DNA of 26,627 nucleotides from an uncultured bacterium (lineage in GTDB: Bacteria > Verrucomicrobiota > Kiritimatiellia > RFP12 > UBA1067): the NCBI GenBank assembly GCA_902779075.1, contig CACZAK010000067.1, forward strand, positions 1 to 26,627, in the 5' to 3' direction. Shown in pieces: positions 7,820 to 16,312 of this stretch (the first letter of the stretch is position 1; every line of letters begins with the position of its first letter). Position numbers and translations under genes: made by a program. Under the pieces are notes generated by a model. That model saw nothing but the letters and a program-made list of their open reading frames with translations. It did no database searches and was not told the origin of the DNA.

Positions 7820-8683
7820 ATGATATTGACGCACACGCAACAGGGACGCCGCGCAGCGTTCACGCTCGTGGAGCTGCTGGTCGTCATTGGCCTCATGGCG
7901 GTGCTGGCCACGATTTCCGTGGCCGGATACAGCGCAGCAACCCGCGGTATGGCCGACCGCGGCACGATCCAGACTACGGTGTCCATCCTGCGCGTCGCCC
8001 AGCAGACGTGCCAGATGGACCGTGTGCCTACGAAGGTGATGTTCTTCAACCAGAGGCTGTTCGACGACAACGATCCCGATACGCCCCCGCTCTTTCAGGG
8101 TACGGCGATCGCCATCAAGCAGGCGGGGCGCATTACGCTTCCCGTCATGAACAAACTGCTGATAGACGAATTCGCCGACTGGAACCAGTCTTATCCCCAA
8201 TCTGGTTCGGCATCGGCACCGAATATGCGGATATTTCAGATGAAGAGCGGCGGCGGGGGCGGCCTCAACGGCTGCAGCACTCTGGTGAGGCCGTACGTAT
8301 CGTCGTATGAACTGAGCGACGACTTCATGATCCAGGCGGGCGCGACGTTTAAAGAGTGGTGCAATAAACACGGACATGAGGATAATGACAAGGTCTGGGG
8401 CTTTATGATGGAAGGCGGGAAGCAGGAGTGGAGCGTAGGAGACGCCTACGGCGTCGAAATCGCCCGCATAGACTTGCCAAGGGGCTACATCTTCGGCAGC
8501 TCGACGCCGAATGGGGAAGGATACAAAGACGCATCCGATGCCGAGGTACACTTCGAACCATCCGGAGCTTCGGCAGCCGGAGGCGTTTCTGTTTCAATTT
8601 CAGGGGTACGTCCCGCCAAAAACGGGAAATTCCGTGTGGATCCCGTCGGTAAGGTCACGGGGAGCATGTTGGACGACAAGTAA
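7820..8683 (+). CDS. Prepilin-like protein resembling Verru_Chthon cassette protein D
   Basis: The 287-residue product has an N-terminal extension before RRAA|FTLVELLVVIGLMAVLAT. The -1 residue is Ala instead of the usual Gly. The region after the helix (TTVSILRVAQQTCQMDRVPTKVMFFN) resembles GspH-like proteins and the verrucomicrobial TIGR02596 family, where a conserved segment about cassette residues 40-60 reads 'RQEAVTRNRPVEVRF'. It lies directly before proteins resembling cassette B and C and a giant K-like protein, which supports that reading. The family match comes from recall and was not searched. A GGAG sequence lies upstream of the ATG. Confidence 0.8.
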   Translation: MILTHTQQGRRAAFTLVELLVVIGLMAVLATISVAGYSAATRGMADRGTIQTTVSILRVAQQTCQMDRVPTKVMFFNQRLFDDNDPDTPPLFQGTAIAIKQAGRITLPVMNKLLIDEFADWNQSYPQSGSASAPNMRIFQMKSGGGGGLNGCSTLVRPYVSSYELSDDFMIQAGATFKEWCNKHGHEDNDKVWGFMMEGGKQEWSVGDAYGVEIARIDLPRGYIFGSSTPNGEGYKDASDAEVHFEPSGASAAGGVSVSISGVRPAKNGKFRVDPVGKVTGSMLDDK

Positions 8684-8698
8684 CATCGAGGCGACGCA

Positions 8699-9334
8699 AT
8701 GAGAAGAATCATCGGACATTTTCGCAGGGCGCGCGCGGCCTTCACGCTGATGGAGGTCAATCTCGCCGTCTTCATCATGGCAGTTGGCGTGCTCGCCATG
8801 GTATCGCTCTACCCGCTCGGTTTCCGCGAAAGCCAGCAGTCGCGCGACGACGTACACGCAGCCATTACCGCGAACGAGGTGCTTGGACAGCTCACGGCGG
8901 CGCTCTCCTCGCGCAACATCAAGTGGGAGTCGTGGAGGAAATGCATTGACGCGGCCGTTGACGAGTCCAATAAAGGCGGTGCCGGTGCCGGTTGGTTTTC
9001 CTATTTTGAAAAAAAAGGGGGGAATTCTTACCAGGTTAGGAGACGGGGCAGCGTGAATGACCACGCGAAGTCGGTTTTTGGCAAGCTTGTTGACGCCGTG
9101 GAGGGCGCAACGACGAAACCCTCATGGGAGCCGGACAGCAAATACGCATACGGAATCGTGGCACAGTGGGGCAAGCGCATCGTCGCGACCAGCGGGCAGA
9201 ACAGGAGGTGCGAGGCGATGAACGACTACTCGCGCGTCTCGATCAGCTTTCGCATGTCGCGCCGCCCGGGCGCACTCATGGCCGCGCCGATCTACTACAC
9301 GGAAGTCCACTTCCAGGGCGATTATGGCGATTAA
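8699..9334 (+). CDS. Prepilin-like protein, GspI/PilV type, resembling Verru_Chthon cassette protein B
   Basis: The 211-residue product has the signal RARAA|FTLMEVNLAVFIMAVGVLAM, again with Ala at -1. The next part, LYPLGFRESQQSRDDVHAAI then TANEVLGQL, closely follows the cassette B pattern ('LFPVGLQTSRDSQEETAAANLASQ'). GspI-type minor pseudopilins initiate pilus assembly with GspJ and GspK. The following genes look J-like and K-like, so an I-J-K tip complex is a reasonable inference. A GAGG ribosome site precedes the ATG at 8699. Confidence 0.82.
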   Translation: MRRIIGHFRRARAAFTLMEVNLAVFIMAVGVLAMVSLYPLGFRESQQSRDDVHAAITANEVLGQLTAALSSRNIKWESWRKCIDAAVDESNKGGAGAGWFSYFEKKGGNSYQVRRRGSVNDHAKSVFGKLVDAVEGATTKPSWEPDSKYAYGIVAQWGKRIVATSGQNRRCEAMNDYSRVSISFRMSRRPGALMAAPIYYTEVHFQGDYGD

Positions 9335-9345
9335 GGGAGCACGAA

Positions 9346-9861
9346 ATGACTACACGGCGAATTTCAGAATCGGGTTTCACCCTTTTGGAGGTGCTGGTGG
9401 CATCCATGCTGATGGGCATGCTCATCACGATCCTTACGATGGTGTTCAACTCTTCCTCCATTGCATGGAGTACGGGCAAGGCCGGCGTGGCGGAGATGGA
9501 CGACGTGCGTAATAAGATGGCCTCGGCAGGTCTGGTGGCGGACAACGCCCTTCCTGGCGTTGAAGTGGACAGCAGAAGTACATGGGGTTATCTGGTGAGC
9601 CCCTGGGACTCGAAAGGGAAACTCCGCGAACGGGCCGTTGAGAAGAACCCCGTTGAAGGGGCGTCGCTGCCAATGCCGACCTTCAGCTCAGGCCCGGGAC
9701 CGTGGGTGTATGGAAAAGACAAGCTATGGGTCGATTTTTCGCCGGGGGACATAAGCATCTCGGGCAAGGCGAAGACCTTCGTAGTAGGCGTGTGGTCCTA
9801 CGGACCGGACGGCGCGGAGAACTCCGGCGACGACATCAGCACTTGGCCGGACATGGACTAG
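9346..9861 (+). CDS. Prepilin-like protein, GspJ/PilW type, resembling Verru_Chthon cassette protein C
   Basis: ATG 9346 lies just after GGGAGC and gives 171 residues beginning MTTRRISESG|FTLLEVLVASMLMGMLI. The sequence after the helix (VFNSSSIAWSTGKAGVAEMD, then DVRNKMASAG) fits GspJ-type minor pseudopilins, where 'F..SS.AW......E...AR.A...' is typical. An open frame upstream to 9124 is only a shadow of the preceding gene. It is shorter than many J-like proteins and probably acts with the I-like and K-like neighbours at the pseudopilus tip. Confidence 0.8.
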   Translation: MTTRRISESGFTLLEVLVASMLMGMLITILTMVFNSSSIAWSTGKAGVAEMDDVRNKMASAGLVADNALPGVEVDSRSTWGYLVSPWDSKGKLRERAVEKNPVEGASLPMPTFSSGPGPWVYGKDKLWVDFSPGDISISGKAKTFVVGVWSYGPDGAENSGDDISTWPDMD

Positions 9862-9872
9862 AGGAGGCGTCG

Positions 9873-10364
9873 ATGGAAAATACGAAGAGAAAACGCGGCT
9901 TCACTCTTGTCGAGCTGATCACTGTAATCGCGATGCTCCTACTCCTGATGGGGGCTGTCACGTCATCCGTATCCGGCGCCCGCCGCCGAGCCAAGATACA
10001 GCAGGCAATTTCCGAGGCACAGGAACTGACCAACGCCATTCTGGCATACGAGAACTTCGCCAACCCCGGCGAGGCGTCTCCGTTGGAGAGCAAGGCCACG
10101 GGACAGGGATGGAAGGAGGCAGGGGAGAGCGACCTGTCGTTCGTCCTTGGAAAGGAGGCCATGCCGAACGGCCGGGAGGGCAACGTGCCCGTGTTGTTCA
10201 ACGGCGCCGTACGCGGCGGAAAAATTCGCGATCCATGGGGAAATCCATACCGGTTCCGGATCATGTCATCGGACGTGGATCAAGACGACCAAGCGGGAAA
10301 TGTGTCTGATTCAGCTTTCATGCTCCCGAACATCAACCGCATTCCAGCGAGCGAGGTGAATTGA
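9873..10364 (+). CDS. Prepilin-like protein (GspG-like)
   Basis: The 163-residue product begins MENTKRKRG|FTLVELITVIAMLLLLMG, with a clear prepilin cleavage site. ATG 9873 follows GAGGAGG at a good distance. After the helix, RRRAKIQQAISEAQELTNAI and LAYENFANPGE resemble major pseudopilins. The segment DPWGNPYRFRIMSSDVDQDD is the GspG 'DPWG.PY' signature together with an Asp-rich end that could bind calcium. This is the best candidate in the cluster for a GspG-type major subunit. Its TGA overlaps the ATG of the giant K-like gene by one base. Confidence 0.85.
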   Translation: MENTKRKRGFTLVELITVIAMLLLLMGAVTSSVSGARRRAKIQQAISEAQELTNAILAYENFANPGEASPLESKATGQGWKEAGESDLSFVLGKEAMPNGREGNVPVLFNGAVRGGKIRDPWGNPYRFRIMSSDVDQDDQAGNVSDSAFMLPNINRIPASEVN

Positions 10365-13300
10365 TGAACAGACATTCCCAAAAGGGCAGCGCCCTCCTGA
10401 TCGTCCTCGGTTTCCTCTCGTTCATGGTGGTGAGCGCCGTTGCGTTCGCCATCTGGATGCGCACCGAGCGCCTGCCTTCAAGTGCCCTCCGCCGAACGGT
10501 CATGAATCGCTACCTCGTGAAGGCTGCGCTTGCGCAGGCGATGAGCCGCGTGGACGACGCTATCCGCTCGCACGCCTACCCGGGCGTCTGGAACACTAAC
10601 GCCCAGAACACCGTATACCGCGACCAGAACGGCTGCGCCTACGACTGGTGGGAGTCGCGCGTGTTCATGCCGCCGGACCAGGAGGGGAAAACATCGGCCA
10701 ACAATCCGGATTCCCGCTACGCGCCTAGCTCGAAGACCGTTTCCGTGCTGAACCTCGAGGCCCTCGGTTACCTGCCTCCGTCCATCGTAAATGACGTTCG
10801 CCTGCTCGCCCGCTCTTCGTGGGCGGCCAAGTGGGACTATTTCAACTTCGACGCAGGACGCTACGCCTTCTGCGCGGTGAACGTCTCCGACATGCTCGAC
10901 ATCAACAAGATCGCGGTCGCCGCGCCCCGCACGTCGGCATCCGCCTCGCGCGCCCTGAAATCTGGAGAGGCCCCACCGGCATCGCGGTTTTCGCTTGCCT
11001 ATCTTTTGCGCTCCGGCGAATCGAATTTTTCATCGGAGCCGACTGGTTTGGACTCGTTCGAAGAGCGTATCCACAAAAGTCTGCCAGGATGGAAATCGGC
11101 TCCGCTTGTTTCGTTGATGGACTACAATCTCGTTTTGGGGCGTGAGAGATTTGGGATGCTGTGGTCGCCGTTTTACTATCTTGTCAGCGGAAATAACAAA
11201 AGTGGAAATTTTTACAATGGCAACGGGGAGACTATGTATGCCAAGGGGGCGAGGCGACAGCCTTTCATAACGGACACCTGGTTCCCCGCGAGCGACAGCG
11301 AGAAAGGCCTGAGGGTGTACGACATTGCGCTGCATCAGCCGTTTGACAACACCGAGAGGGCTTCCTTGAAAGACGTTGAGAGGAAGATGAAAGTCGACAA
11401 CCAGTTTTGGGTGAAGATGTACCGCGAAGGGTATGTCTTCAGCAGATTGGATCCCATGATGCTGTCTGACTACCTCGACGTTGACAACGTGCCCCTTTCG
11501 CTCGCCATGCCGTGCGTGGAGCGCGTGCCCATGATCACGACGCTTGGCCCTAACAATGGCCTGAAGGTGGAGTTTACTTCAGACACCAACCCGAGCAAGA
11601 CGGAAACAGCCGACAATGAAAAACGGGAGTACTACGATGTCAAGATCAAGGTGACGCCTCCGCGGCTTTCCTCCGGGCTGATATTTCCGTTCAAGGGCGG
11701 GAGCGGGGATGATTCGCGGAAATTTACGGTGGAGACAGTCATGCGTCTTGTGTTCGTGGACGAAGGAAAGGAACCCAAACCGGATACTCCGTTGATTAAC
11801 AAATTGCGCATTTCCAAGGAGTTTACGGATAATTTCCGCCCCAAGGACGAGTCTGAATGGAAGGCGAACGACGACAAGCAGTTTATGTTGCCGTCCGACA
11901 GCGAACAATCCTGCCTGCTTCTCAACTTGTTTGGCTCTCTCGAAGTGAAAGCAGACGTGACGGAGGACGTGCAGAGCGTGCGTGACATGGTGGACGGCGA
12001 CGAAAAAATGCATCTGCTTGGAACGCCGGAGCCGCAGGAGGCGACGATTCTGCAAAAGGTCAAAATCACCAAGCAAGTGCCTGATGGATCCGGTGGTACG
12101 AAAGACAGCTCGCAACCGCCTACATATCGTTACCAGATCGTCCTGAAACCGTTCGACCAGAAAGGGGCTGTTGTGGATATTAATACAGAACTGATGGAAG
12201 AGGCGGACTTCAATACACTCTGCGCTCTCCATAATATCCGCCCCTATCTCCTAACGTGGACGCGCGTGAAGGACGGCGAAGGCAAGACTGTGGACATGGT
12301 GCCGGCAACATATCAAGACGATGCCTTGAACGGTATTTCCAACGAAGACGCACCTCCTGCGGTATCTGAGGTTCTTGGTAACGACAACGATGACAATCTG
12401 CCAATTCTGCACTTCCCCAGCAAGATGATATTAAAGTATACTGACGCTAGTGCTTCGACCCCGCCTGTAGATAACGAGTGGCTGTACAAGTCATGCTACG
12501 CCGTTGACCCGCGTTACAATTGGGCTCCAGAGAATTGGTGGTTCTCGGAAGATGATAGTCCAACGGTCAGAAAGTGGTATGAAGCCGTTTTCAAAGACGG
12601 CGGTATCCTTGATACGCTGGTAAAAAATGAGTTTGGTGTCATCACTGACAATCCGCGTGGTGACCGCGCGCGCGACCCGTTCCTGTTCGTCTCGAACAAC
12701 GGTTATCTCCAGTCCATCGGTGAACTGGCTTTTCTGCCGCATGTCTCTGAGATAGATAACACAACGGAATCTGGGTTTGCACTGCATACTGCGTACAACG
12801 GCGATTTGCGCATGGTTAAGGGTGATAATTATGATGAATTAAAGACGATGCCGTGCGCGCGCGCGGCTTGGAGATCCTATCAGACCTACCGCACGAATCC
12901 GAACGCCTTCGAGTTCGGGGCGAATTTGTATCGTCGCGGACTAGTCAATGCTCCCCAGGGGTTCTACGTTAACCCATTCACCCAGGAGCGCGAAGTGATG
13001 CTTGCGGCAGTTGCGCAAACGCCGCTCAACTACTGGGTGACTGGCACTAACAATACGGGTGCGGTACAGGGCAAGGACAAGAAGGAAAAGTTGAAGATCT
13101 CAGATACGTTCGATGCCAACACTCAGTATCATGCCGATACCATTGCCGAATACATGATGCACCGTTTTGACGATCTGTCGCGCATGATAAAGTTCACAAG
13201 CAATCCCAGTGGCAAAAATCAGTCATACATGATTCAGAAAGTATGGGAGGACCTGTTCGATGCGTTGGACTGGGCTGGCCGCCTTAAGGAGGGTACAACG

Positions 13301-13834
13301 GTTAAGGATGTCTACGAAGAACTGAACGACTATCTGCAGGGCGGAGGAGGCGTTTCGAATTACAAGGACATGTACACAAAAGAGAATGGGTACGGAGCTC
13401 TCAACAGCGTTGTGACAGGAAGTAATCGCCCTGTCATTGAGCTTGATGTGAGTCGGGCGGTTCACGCGGATGAATATGCAGATCCGCTCTACTATTTCCG
13501 CGGGCGGCAGCAGCCAGACAATAAAAACCCCAGGGCCAATTCCTACGTATGCGATGTTGACCGCATGTTCCTCCACAGTTACTGGCGCGATTGCTTCGCG
13601 AACAAGCAGCAGCTTTTCCTCATCTTCGTGCGCGCGGAGGCCACGGCACTCGGCGGAGCGGGCGAGGGCACGCCGGCCCAGCAGGGCGGCCGTGCCGTGG
13701 CGCTCGTATGGCGCGATCCCGGGGCACCGTCGGGCAGTGACGTGTGGGAGTCTGAAAGCAGCGGTTTTACTGAAAATGACGTGAAGCGTCATCCGCACAA
13801 GATGCGCGTTCTATTCTACCGTCAACTTGATTAA
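10364..13834 (+). CDS. Giant GspK-like/PilX-like tip protein (Verru_Chthon cassette A-like)
   Basis: The product has 1156 residues; classical GspK has only ~300-350. The start is the ATG overlapping the previous TGA (TGATG). The N-terminus QKG|SALLIVLGFLSFMVVSAVAF lacks Glu at +5, as in GspK, and continues with MRTERLPSSALRRTVMNRYLV and KAALAQAMSRVDDAI, the GspK/PilX 'R....A...A..A...A' helix. The remaining ~1050 residues contain many aromatic and acidic segments but no domain I recognise. Verrucomicrobial 'cassette A' proteins (TIGR02600) are likewise very large and accompany B, C and D prepilins. It probably caps the pseudopilus and may carry a surface or substrate-binding function. No cysteine-rich or repeat architecture is evident. 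Confidence 0.78.
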   Translation: MNRHSQKGSALLIVLGFLSFMVVSAVAFAIWMRTERLPSSALRRTVMNRYLVKAALAQAMSRVDDAIRSHAYPGVWNTNAQNTVYRDQNGCAYDWWESRVFMPPDQEGKTSANNPDSRYAPSSKTVSVLNLEALGYLPPSIVNDVRLLARSSWAAKWDYFNFDAGRYAFCAVNVSDMLDINKIAVAAPRTSASASRALKSGEAPPASRFSLAYLLRSGESNFSSEPTGLDSFEERIHKSLPGWKSAPLVSLMDYNLVLGRERFGMLWSPFYYLVSGNNKSGNFYNGNGETMYAKGARRQPFITDTWFPASDSEKGLRVYDIALHQPFDNTERASLKDVERKMKVDNQFWVKMYREGYVFSRLDPMMLSDYLDVDNVPLSLAMPCVERVPMITTLGPNNGLKVEFTSDTNPSKTETADNEKREYYDVKIKVTPPRLSSGLIFPFKGGSGDDSRKFTVETVMRLVFVDEGKEPKPDTPLINKLRISKEFTDNFRPKDESEWKANDDKQFMLPSDSEQSCLLLNLFGSLEVKADVTEDVQSVRDMVDGDEKMHLLGTPEPQEATILQKVKITKQVPDGSGGTKDSSQPPTYRYQIVLKPFDQKGAVVDINTELMEEADFNTLCALHNIRPYLLTWTRVKDGEGKTVDMVPATYQDDALNGISNEDAPPAVSEVLGNDNDDNLPILHFPSKMILKYTDASASTPPVDNEWLYKSCYAVDPRYNWAPENWWFSEDDSPTVRKWYEAVFKDGGILDTLVKNEFGVITDNPRGDRARDPFLFVSNNGYLQSIGELAFLPHVSEIDNTTESGFALHTAYNGDLRMVKGDNYDELKTMPCARAAWRSYQTYRTNPNAFEFGANLYRRGLVNAPQGFYVNPFTQEREVMLAAVAQTPLNYWVTGTNNTGAVQGKDKKEKLKISDTFDANTQYHADTIAEYMMHRFDDLSRMIKFTSNPSGKNQSYMIQKVWEDLFDALDWAGRLKEGTTVKDVYEELNDYLQGGGGVSNYKDMYTKENGYGALNSVVTGSNRPVIELDVSRAVHADEYADPLYYFRGRQQPDNKNPRANSYVCDVDRMFLHSYWRDCFANKQQLFLIFVRAEATALGGAGEGTPAQQGGRAVALVWRDPGAPSGSDVWESESSGFTENDVKRHPHKMRVLFYRQLD

Positions 13835-13858
13835 CAGCATTTTCTGTTGGATTTACCG

Positions 13859-14353
13859 ATGAAACTTACAGAAGAACAGTTGAAGTCAGTTGCCGCCTGG
13901 TTCGCAGGCGGTGCATCGCTGGATGAAATCCAGAAACGCCTTGTAGCAGAGTTTGGCGTGCATCTCACGTATTTCGACCTGCGCATGTTGGTGGCCGATC
14001 TGCCGCAGCCGGAAGATCCGGAAAGTCCGGAGAAACCGGAAGATCCGGAAAGTCCGGAGAATCCGGAATATCCGGAAAATCCGGAGAATCCGGAGAATCC
14101 GGAAAATCCGGAGGATCTGGAAAAAGGCGTGGCCAATGTCGCAGTAACGGTTGACGCTTTGATGATTCCCGGCACTATGGCTTCGGGCGACGTTACTTTC
14201 AGCGACGGCGTGAAGGGCAAGTGGTACCTCGATCAGATGGGGCGCCTCGGCCTGGGCGGTGATCTGCCCCAGGGGTACCGTCCGTCGTCGGCGGACGGCG
14301 CAATGTTCCAGGCACGCCTCATGGAGGCGCTCCGTGCCAAGGGGCTATGTTAG
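13859..14353 (+). CDS. Small protein of unknown function with Pro-Glu-Asn spacer, seen near pseudopilin clusters
   Basis: The product has 164 residues in three parts. The N-terminus (1-48, with AAWFAGGASLDEIQKRLVAE) predicts as helical and looks like a winged or simple helix-turn-helix. Residues 51-86 are almost pure P-E-D/S/N repeats. The C-terminus (92-164) contains VTFSDGVKGKWYLDQMGRLG and ends LMEALRAKGLC. I recall similar N- and C-terminal blocks in verrucomicrobial hypothetical proteins with variable linkers, but no function. ATG 13859 is chosen over TTG 13847; its ribosome site is weak. It sits 24 bp after the giant K-like gene and 28 bp before another prepilin gene, so it is probably co-transcribed. 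Confidence 0.75.
   Translation: MKLTEEQLKSVAAWFAGGASLDEIQKRLVAEFGVHLTYFDLRMLVADLPQPEDPESPEKPEDPESPENPEYPENPENPENPENPEDLEKGVANVAVTVDALMIPGTMASGDVTFSDGVKGKWYLDQMGRLGLGGDLPQGYRPSSADGAMFQARLMEALRAKGLC
14011..14117 (+). repeat. 9-bp tandem repeats encoding Pro-Glu-Asn/Asp/Ser
   Basis: About twelve units of the type CCGGA(A/G)(A/G)AT are tandem and in frame. The last six (PENPENPEN-type) are nearly identical. Indels of nine bases would change linker length without a frameshift. Confidence 0.85.
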
Positions 14354-14381
14354 GTTTTTAGAGAGAAAGGAAGTGAAAGAG

Positions 14382-15311
14382 ATGAAAAACGCAGAATCGC
14401 ATGCCCGCCGTGCGGGTTTCACGATGGTGGAAATAATCGTGGTAATGGGCATCATCGCCATCCTCGTGGCCGTGATGTTGCCGATGCTGAGCGGTAATCG
14501 AGATAGTGCCTTGGCCGTACAGTGCAAGAACAACATACGGAACCTCGCCCAGGGCGTGCTGTCCCGCGCGCAGGCGAATTCTTACGGGCATTTCCCTTCA
14601 GCTGGTTATTACCGTTACATTGATGGCGTTGATGTGAAGAAGAAGAAGCCCATATACGTTCCACATCGCCCGTGGCTCAGCAACAAGGGCAGCATTGCGA
14701 ACTTGAACACTAAGCTGTCCGGCGATACATACTCAGGCACGGTCGTGTCGTTTGCGGATTCTGAAGAAGACGTCCGCATTGCAATCACAAACGGCGTCAT
14801 CTGGAATGCCGTAGGTACGGCATACGAGGTCTATCGCTGCCCGGTTCACGCAAGCAACTTCAAGAAGGCGAAGGGCCGTCTGCCAGGATGGAGCTACATG
14901 ATGAACCAGCAGTTCGGCTATGACTCCAGCGGGGAAGGTGTTCGTGGTTTCGTTGCGCGTAGCTTTAGCGCCAACATTGGCTCTCACAGCCCCGACAAAG
15001 TGCTTCTTTTCGCCGAGGTACAGGGTGCGAAGGTCGAGGATAAGGCGCACGGCATTTCGCTCAAGGCAGTGGTGGACAGAGACGAAAAGAAGACAGATGG
15101 GGTATTGGAATACGATTTGGAGTACATTGGCTTCACGCACTCGCTTGGCAAGGGCAGGTACGGCGGGAACGTCGCCTTCGCCGATGGGCATGTGGACACC
15201 ATTATGATGCCCACGGATAAATCCTACATAAAGGATCTCACGCGCTATCTCTGCCAGGGCTACGACGTGCCGCACGACGGCAGCAAGCCCAAAACGCCGC
15301 CAGATGCGTAA
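14382..15311 (+). CDS. Prepilin-like protein with H-X(n)-DG C-terminal motif (DUF1559-like)
   Basis: The 309-residue protein starts MKNAESHARRAG|FTMVEIIVVMGIIAILVA, a class III signal with Gly at -1. ATG 14382 is preferred over GTG 14373 because GAGAGAAAGGAAG lies upstream at proper spacing. The central part has SGNRDSALAVQCKNNIRNLA and the C-terminal part has HSLGKGRYGGNVAFADGHVD. This resembles the prepilin-associated H-X9-DG domain abundant in PVC bacteria, but here 14 residues separate His from Asp-Gly. Such proteins occur in large numbers in Planctomycetes and Lentisphaerae; their role is unknown. It closes the pseudopilin cluster. Confidence 0.85.
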   Translation: MKNAESHARRAGFTMVEIIVVMGIIAILVAVMLPMLSGNRDSALAVQCKNNIRNLAQGVLSRAQANSYGHFPSAGYYRYIDGVDVKKKKPIYVPHRPWLSNKGSIANLNTKLSGDTYSGTVVSFADSEEDVRIAITNGVIWNAVGTAYEVYRCPVHASNFKKAKGRLPGWSYMMNQQFGYDSSGEGVRGFVARSFSANIGSHSPDKVLLFAEVQGAKVEDKAHGISLKAVVDRDEKKTDGVLEYDLEYIGFTHSLGKGRYGGNVAFADGHVDTIMMPTDKSYIKDLTRYLCQGYDVPHDGSKPKTPPDA

Positions 15312-15348
15312 TTATACGAACGGGTGAAATCCCGCCGTTCCGGCGCAC

Positions 15349-16263
15349 ATGGCATCATTGTGGATAAAGGCGCTACGCGTCAGCCAGTGGACGAAGAACG
15401 CCGTAGTGTTCGCGGCGTGGTTCTTCGCCGTTGCCGACAAGTCTCAGGCCGCGCTCGCGCGGGGGTGGCGTCCGTTCGCGCTCGTATGCGCGATGGCGTT
15501 GTCCTTCTCGTTCGTATCGAGCGCGTTCTACCTCCTTAACGACGTGGGCGACTACGAGGCGGACCGCCGCCATCCCGTGAAGCGGAACAGGCCGGTGGCG
15601 GCCGACCTGATCTCGAAGATCGACGCCGTGCGCGCGGCTCTTGCGCTCTTCGCCGTCGGCCTTGCTTTTCCCTGTTATCTGGTGTTCAGGCATCCTGATC
15701 GCACATGGGGCTTTGCGGTACTGCTCGTCTACACGGTGATGCAGTGCGCCTACTCGGGATTCCTGAAGCGCGTGCCCTACGTGGACGTGGCGGTGATCGC
15801 GGCAGGGTTCGTCCTGCGGGCCGTAGCGGGTGCGGCGGCTATGAACGTGCGCATATCGCCGTGGCTGCTCGCGTGCGCGTTCTCGCTGTCGCTGTTCCTC
15901 GCTCTCTGCAAGCGGCGGCACGAGATGCAGACGGCAAGCGATTCGCGTCCCGCGCTCAAGGGATACCACCCGATCGTCCTGGACGCGCTCATCCTCCTTG
16001 CCGCAGTCGGCACGCTCGCGGTGTACACGTGCTACACTCTCTCCGGGGACACCGTAGCGCGTTTCGGCACGCGCGGACTAAGCGCAACGGCTGTGTTCGT
16101 GGCGCTCGGCATCGCAAGATACCTGTGGCTAGTCTACGGGAAGGGCGATACGGGACGTCCGGAGAAGGTGTTGCTGACGGACCGTATCCTCTGGTGCATC
16201 CTCGCCGGATACGGATTTACTGCCCTCGTAGCGGTCCTTCTCGCCCGCGCTCCGTCGGCGTGA
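15349..16263 (+). CDS. UbiA-family prenyltransferase, decaprenyl-phosphate phosphoribosyltransferase-like
   Basis: The 304-residue polytopic membrane protein carries the UbiA aspartate motif NDVGDYEADRRHP at residues 64-76, followed by VKRNRPVAADLIS. A second motif block is YSGFLKRVPYVDVAVIAAGF, then VLRAVAGAAA and LFLALCKRRHEM. The wording 'LR..QW.KN.VVFA' at the N-terminus and 'ALCKRRHE' are typical of the phosphoribosyl-transferring branch (DprE pathway first step), which moves phosphoribose onto a polyprenyl phosphate. Homologues outside actinobacteria occur in surface-glycan loci, so the natural substrate is uncertain. ATG 15349 has a poor ribosome site; TTG 15358 is possible. It stands alone between the pseudopilin cluster and alaS. 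Confidence 0.85.
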   Translation: MASLWIKALRVSQWTKNAVVFAAWFFAVADKSQAALARGWRPFALVCAMALSFSFVSSAFYLLNDVGDYEADRRHPVKRNRPVAADLISKIDAVRAALALFAVGLAFPCYLVFRHPDRTWGFAVLLVYTVMQCAYSGFLKRVPYVDVAVIAAGFVLRAVAGAAAMNVRISPWLLACAFSLSLFLALCKRRHEMQTASDSRPALKGYHPIVLDALILLAAVGTLAVYTCYTLSGDTVARFGTRGLSATAVFVALGIARYLWLVYGKGDTGRPEKVLLTDRILWCILAGYGFTALVAVLLARAPSA

Positions 16264-16271
16264 GCAATTTG

Positions 16272-16280
16272 TGGTATACT
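16272..16280 (+). promoter_or_regulatory. Extended -10 promoter of alaS
   Basis: TGGTATACT gives an extended -10 element (TGn-TATACT, -10 at 16275-16280) 32 bp before the alaS ATG. No good -35 hexamer is seen at 17 bp. It lies just after the upstream stop codon. Confidence 0.55.
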
Positions 16281-16312
16281 ATACGCTTTCCAAGGAAACA
16301 GAAGAGATAAAG

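Noticed and set aside
15318..15340. Terminator or attenuator between the last prepilin gene and the UbiA-family gene
   Set aside because: GAACGG/CCGTTC gives only a 6-bp stem with a large loop and no T-run.
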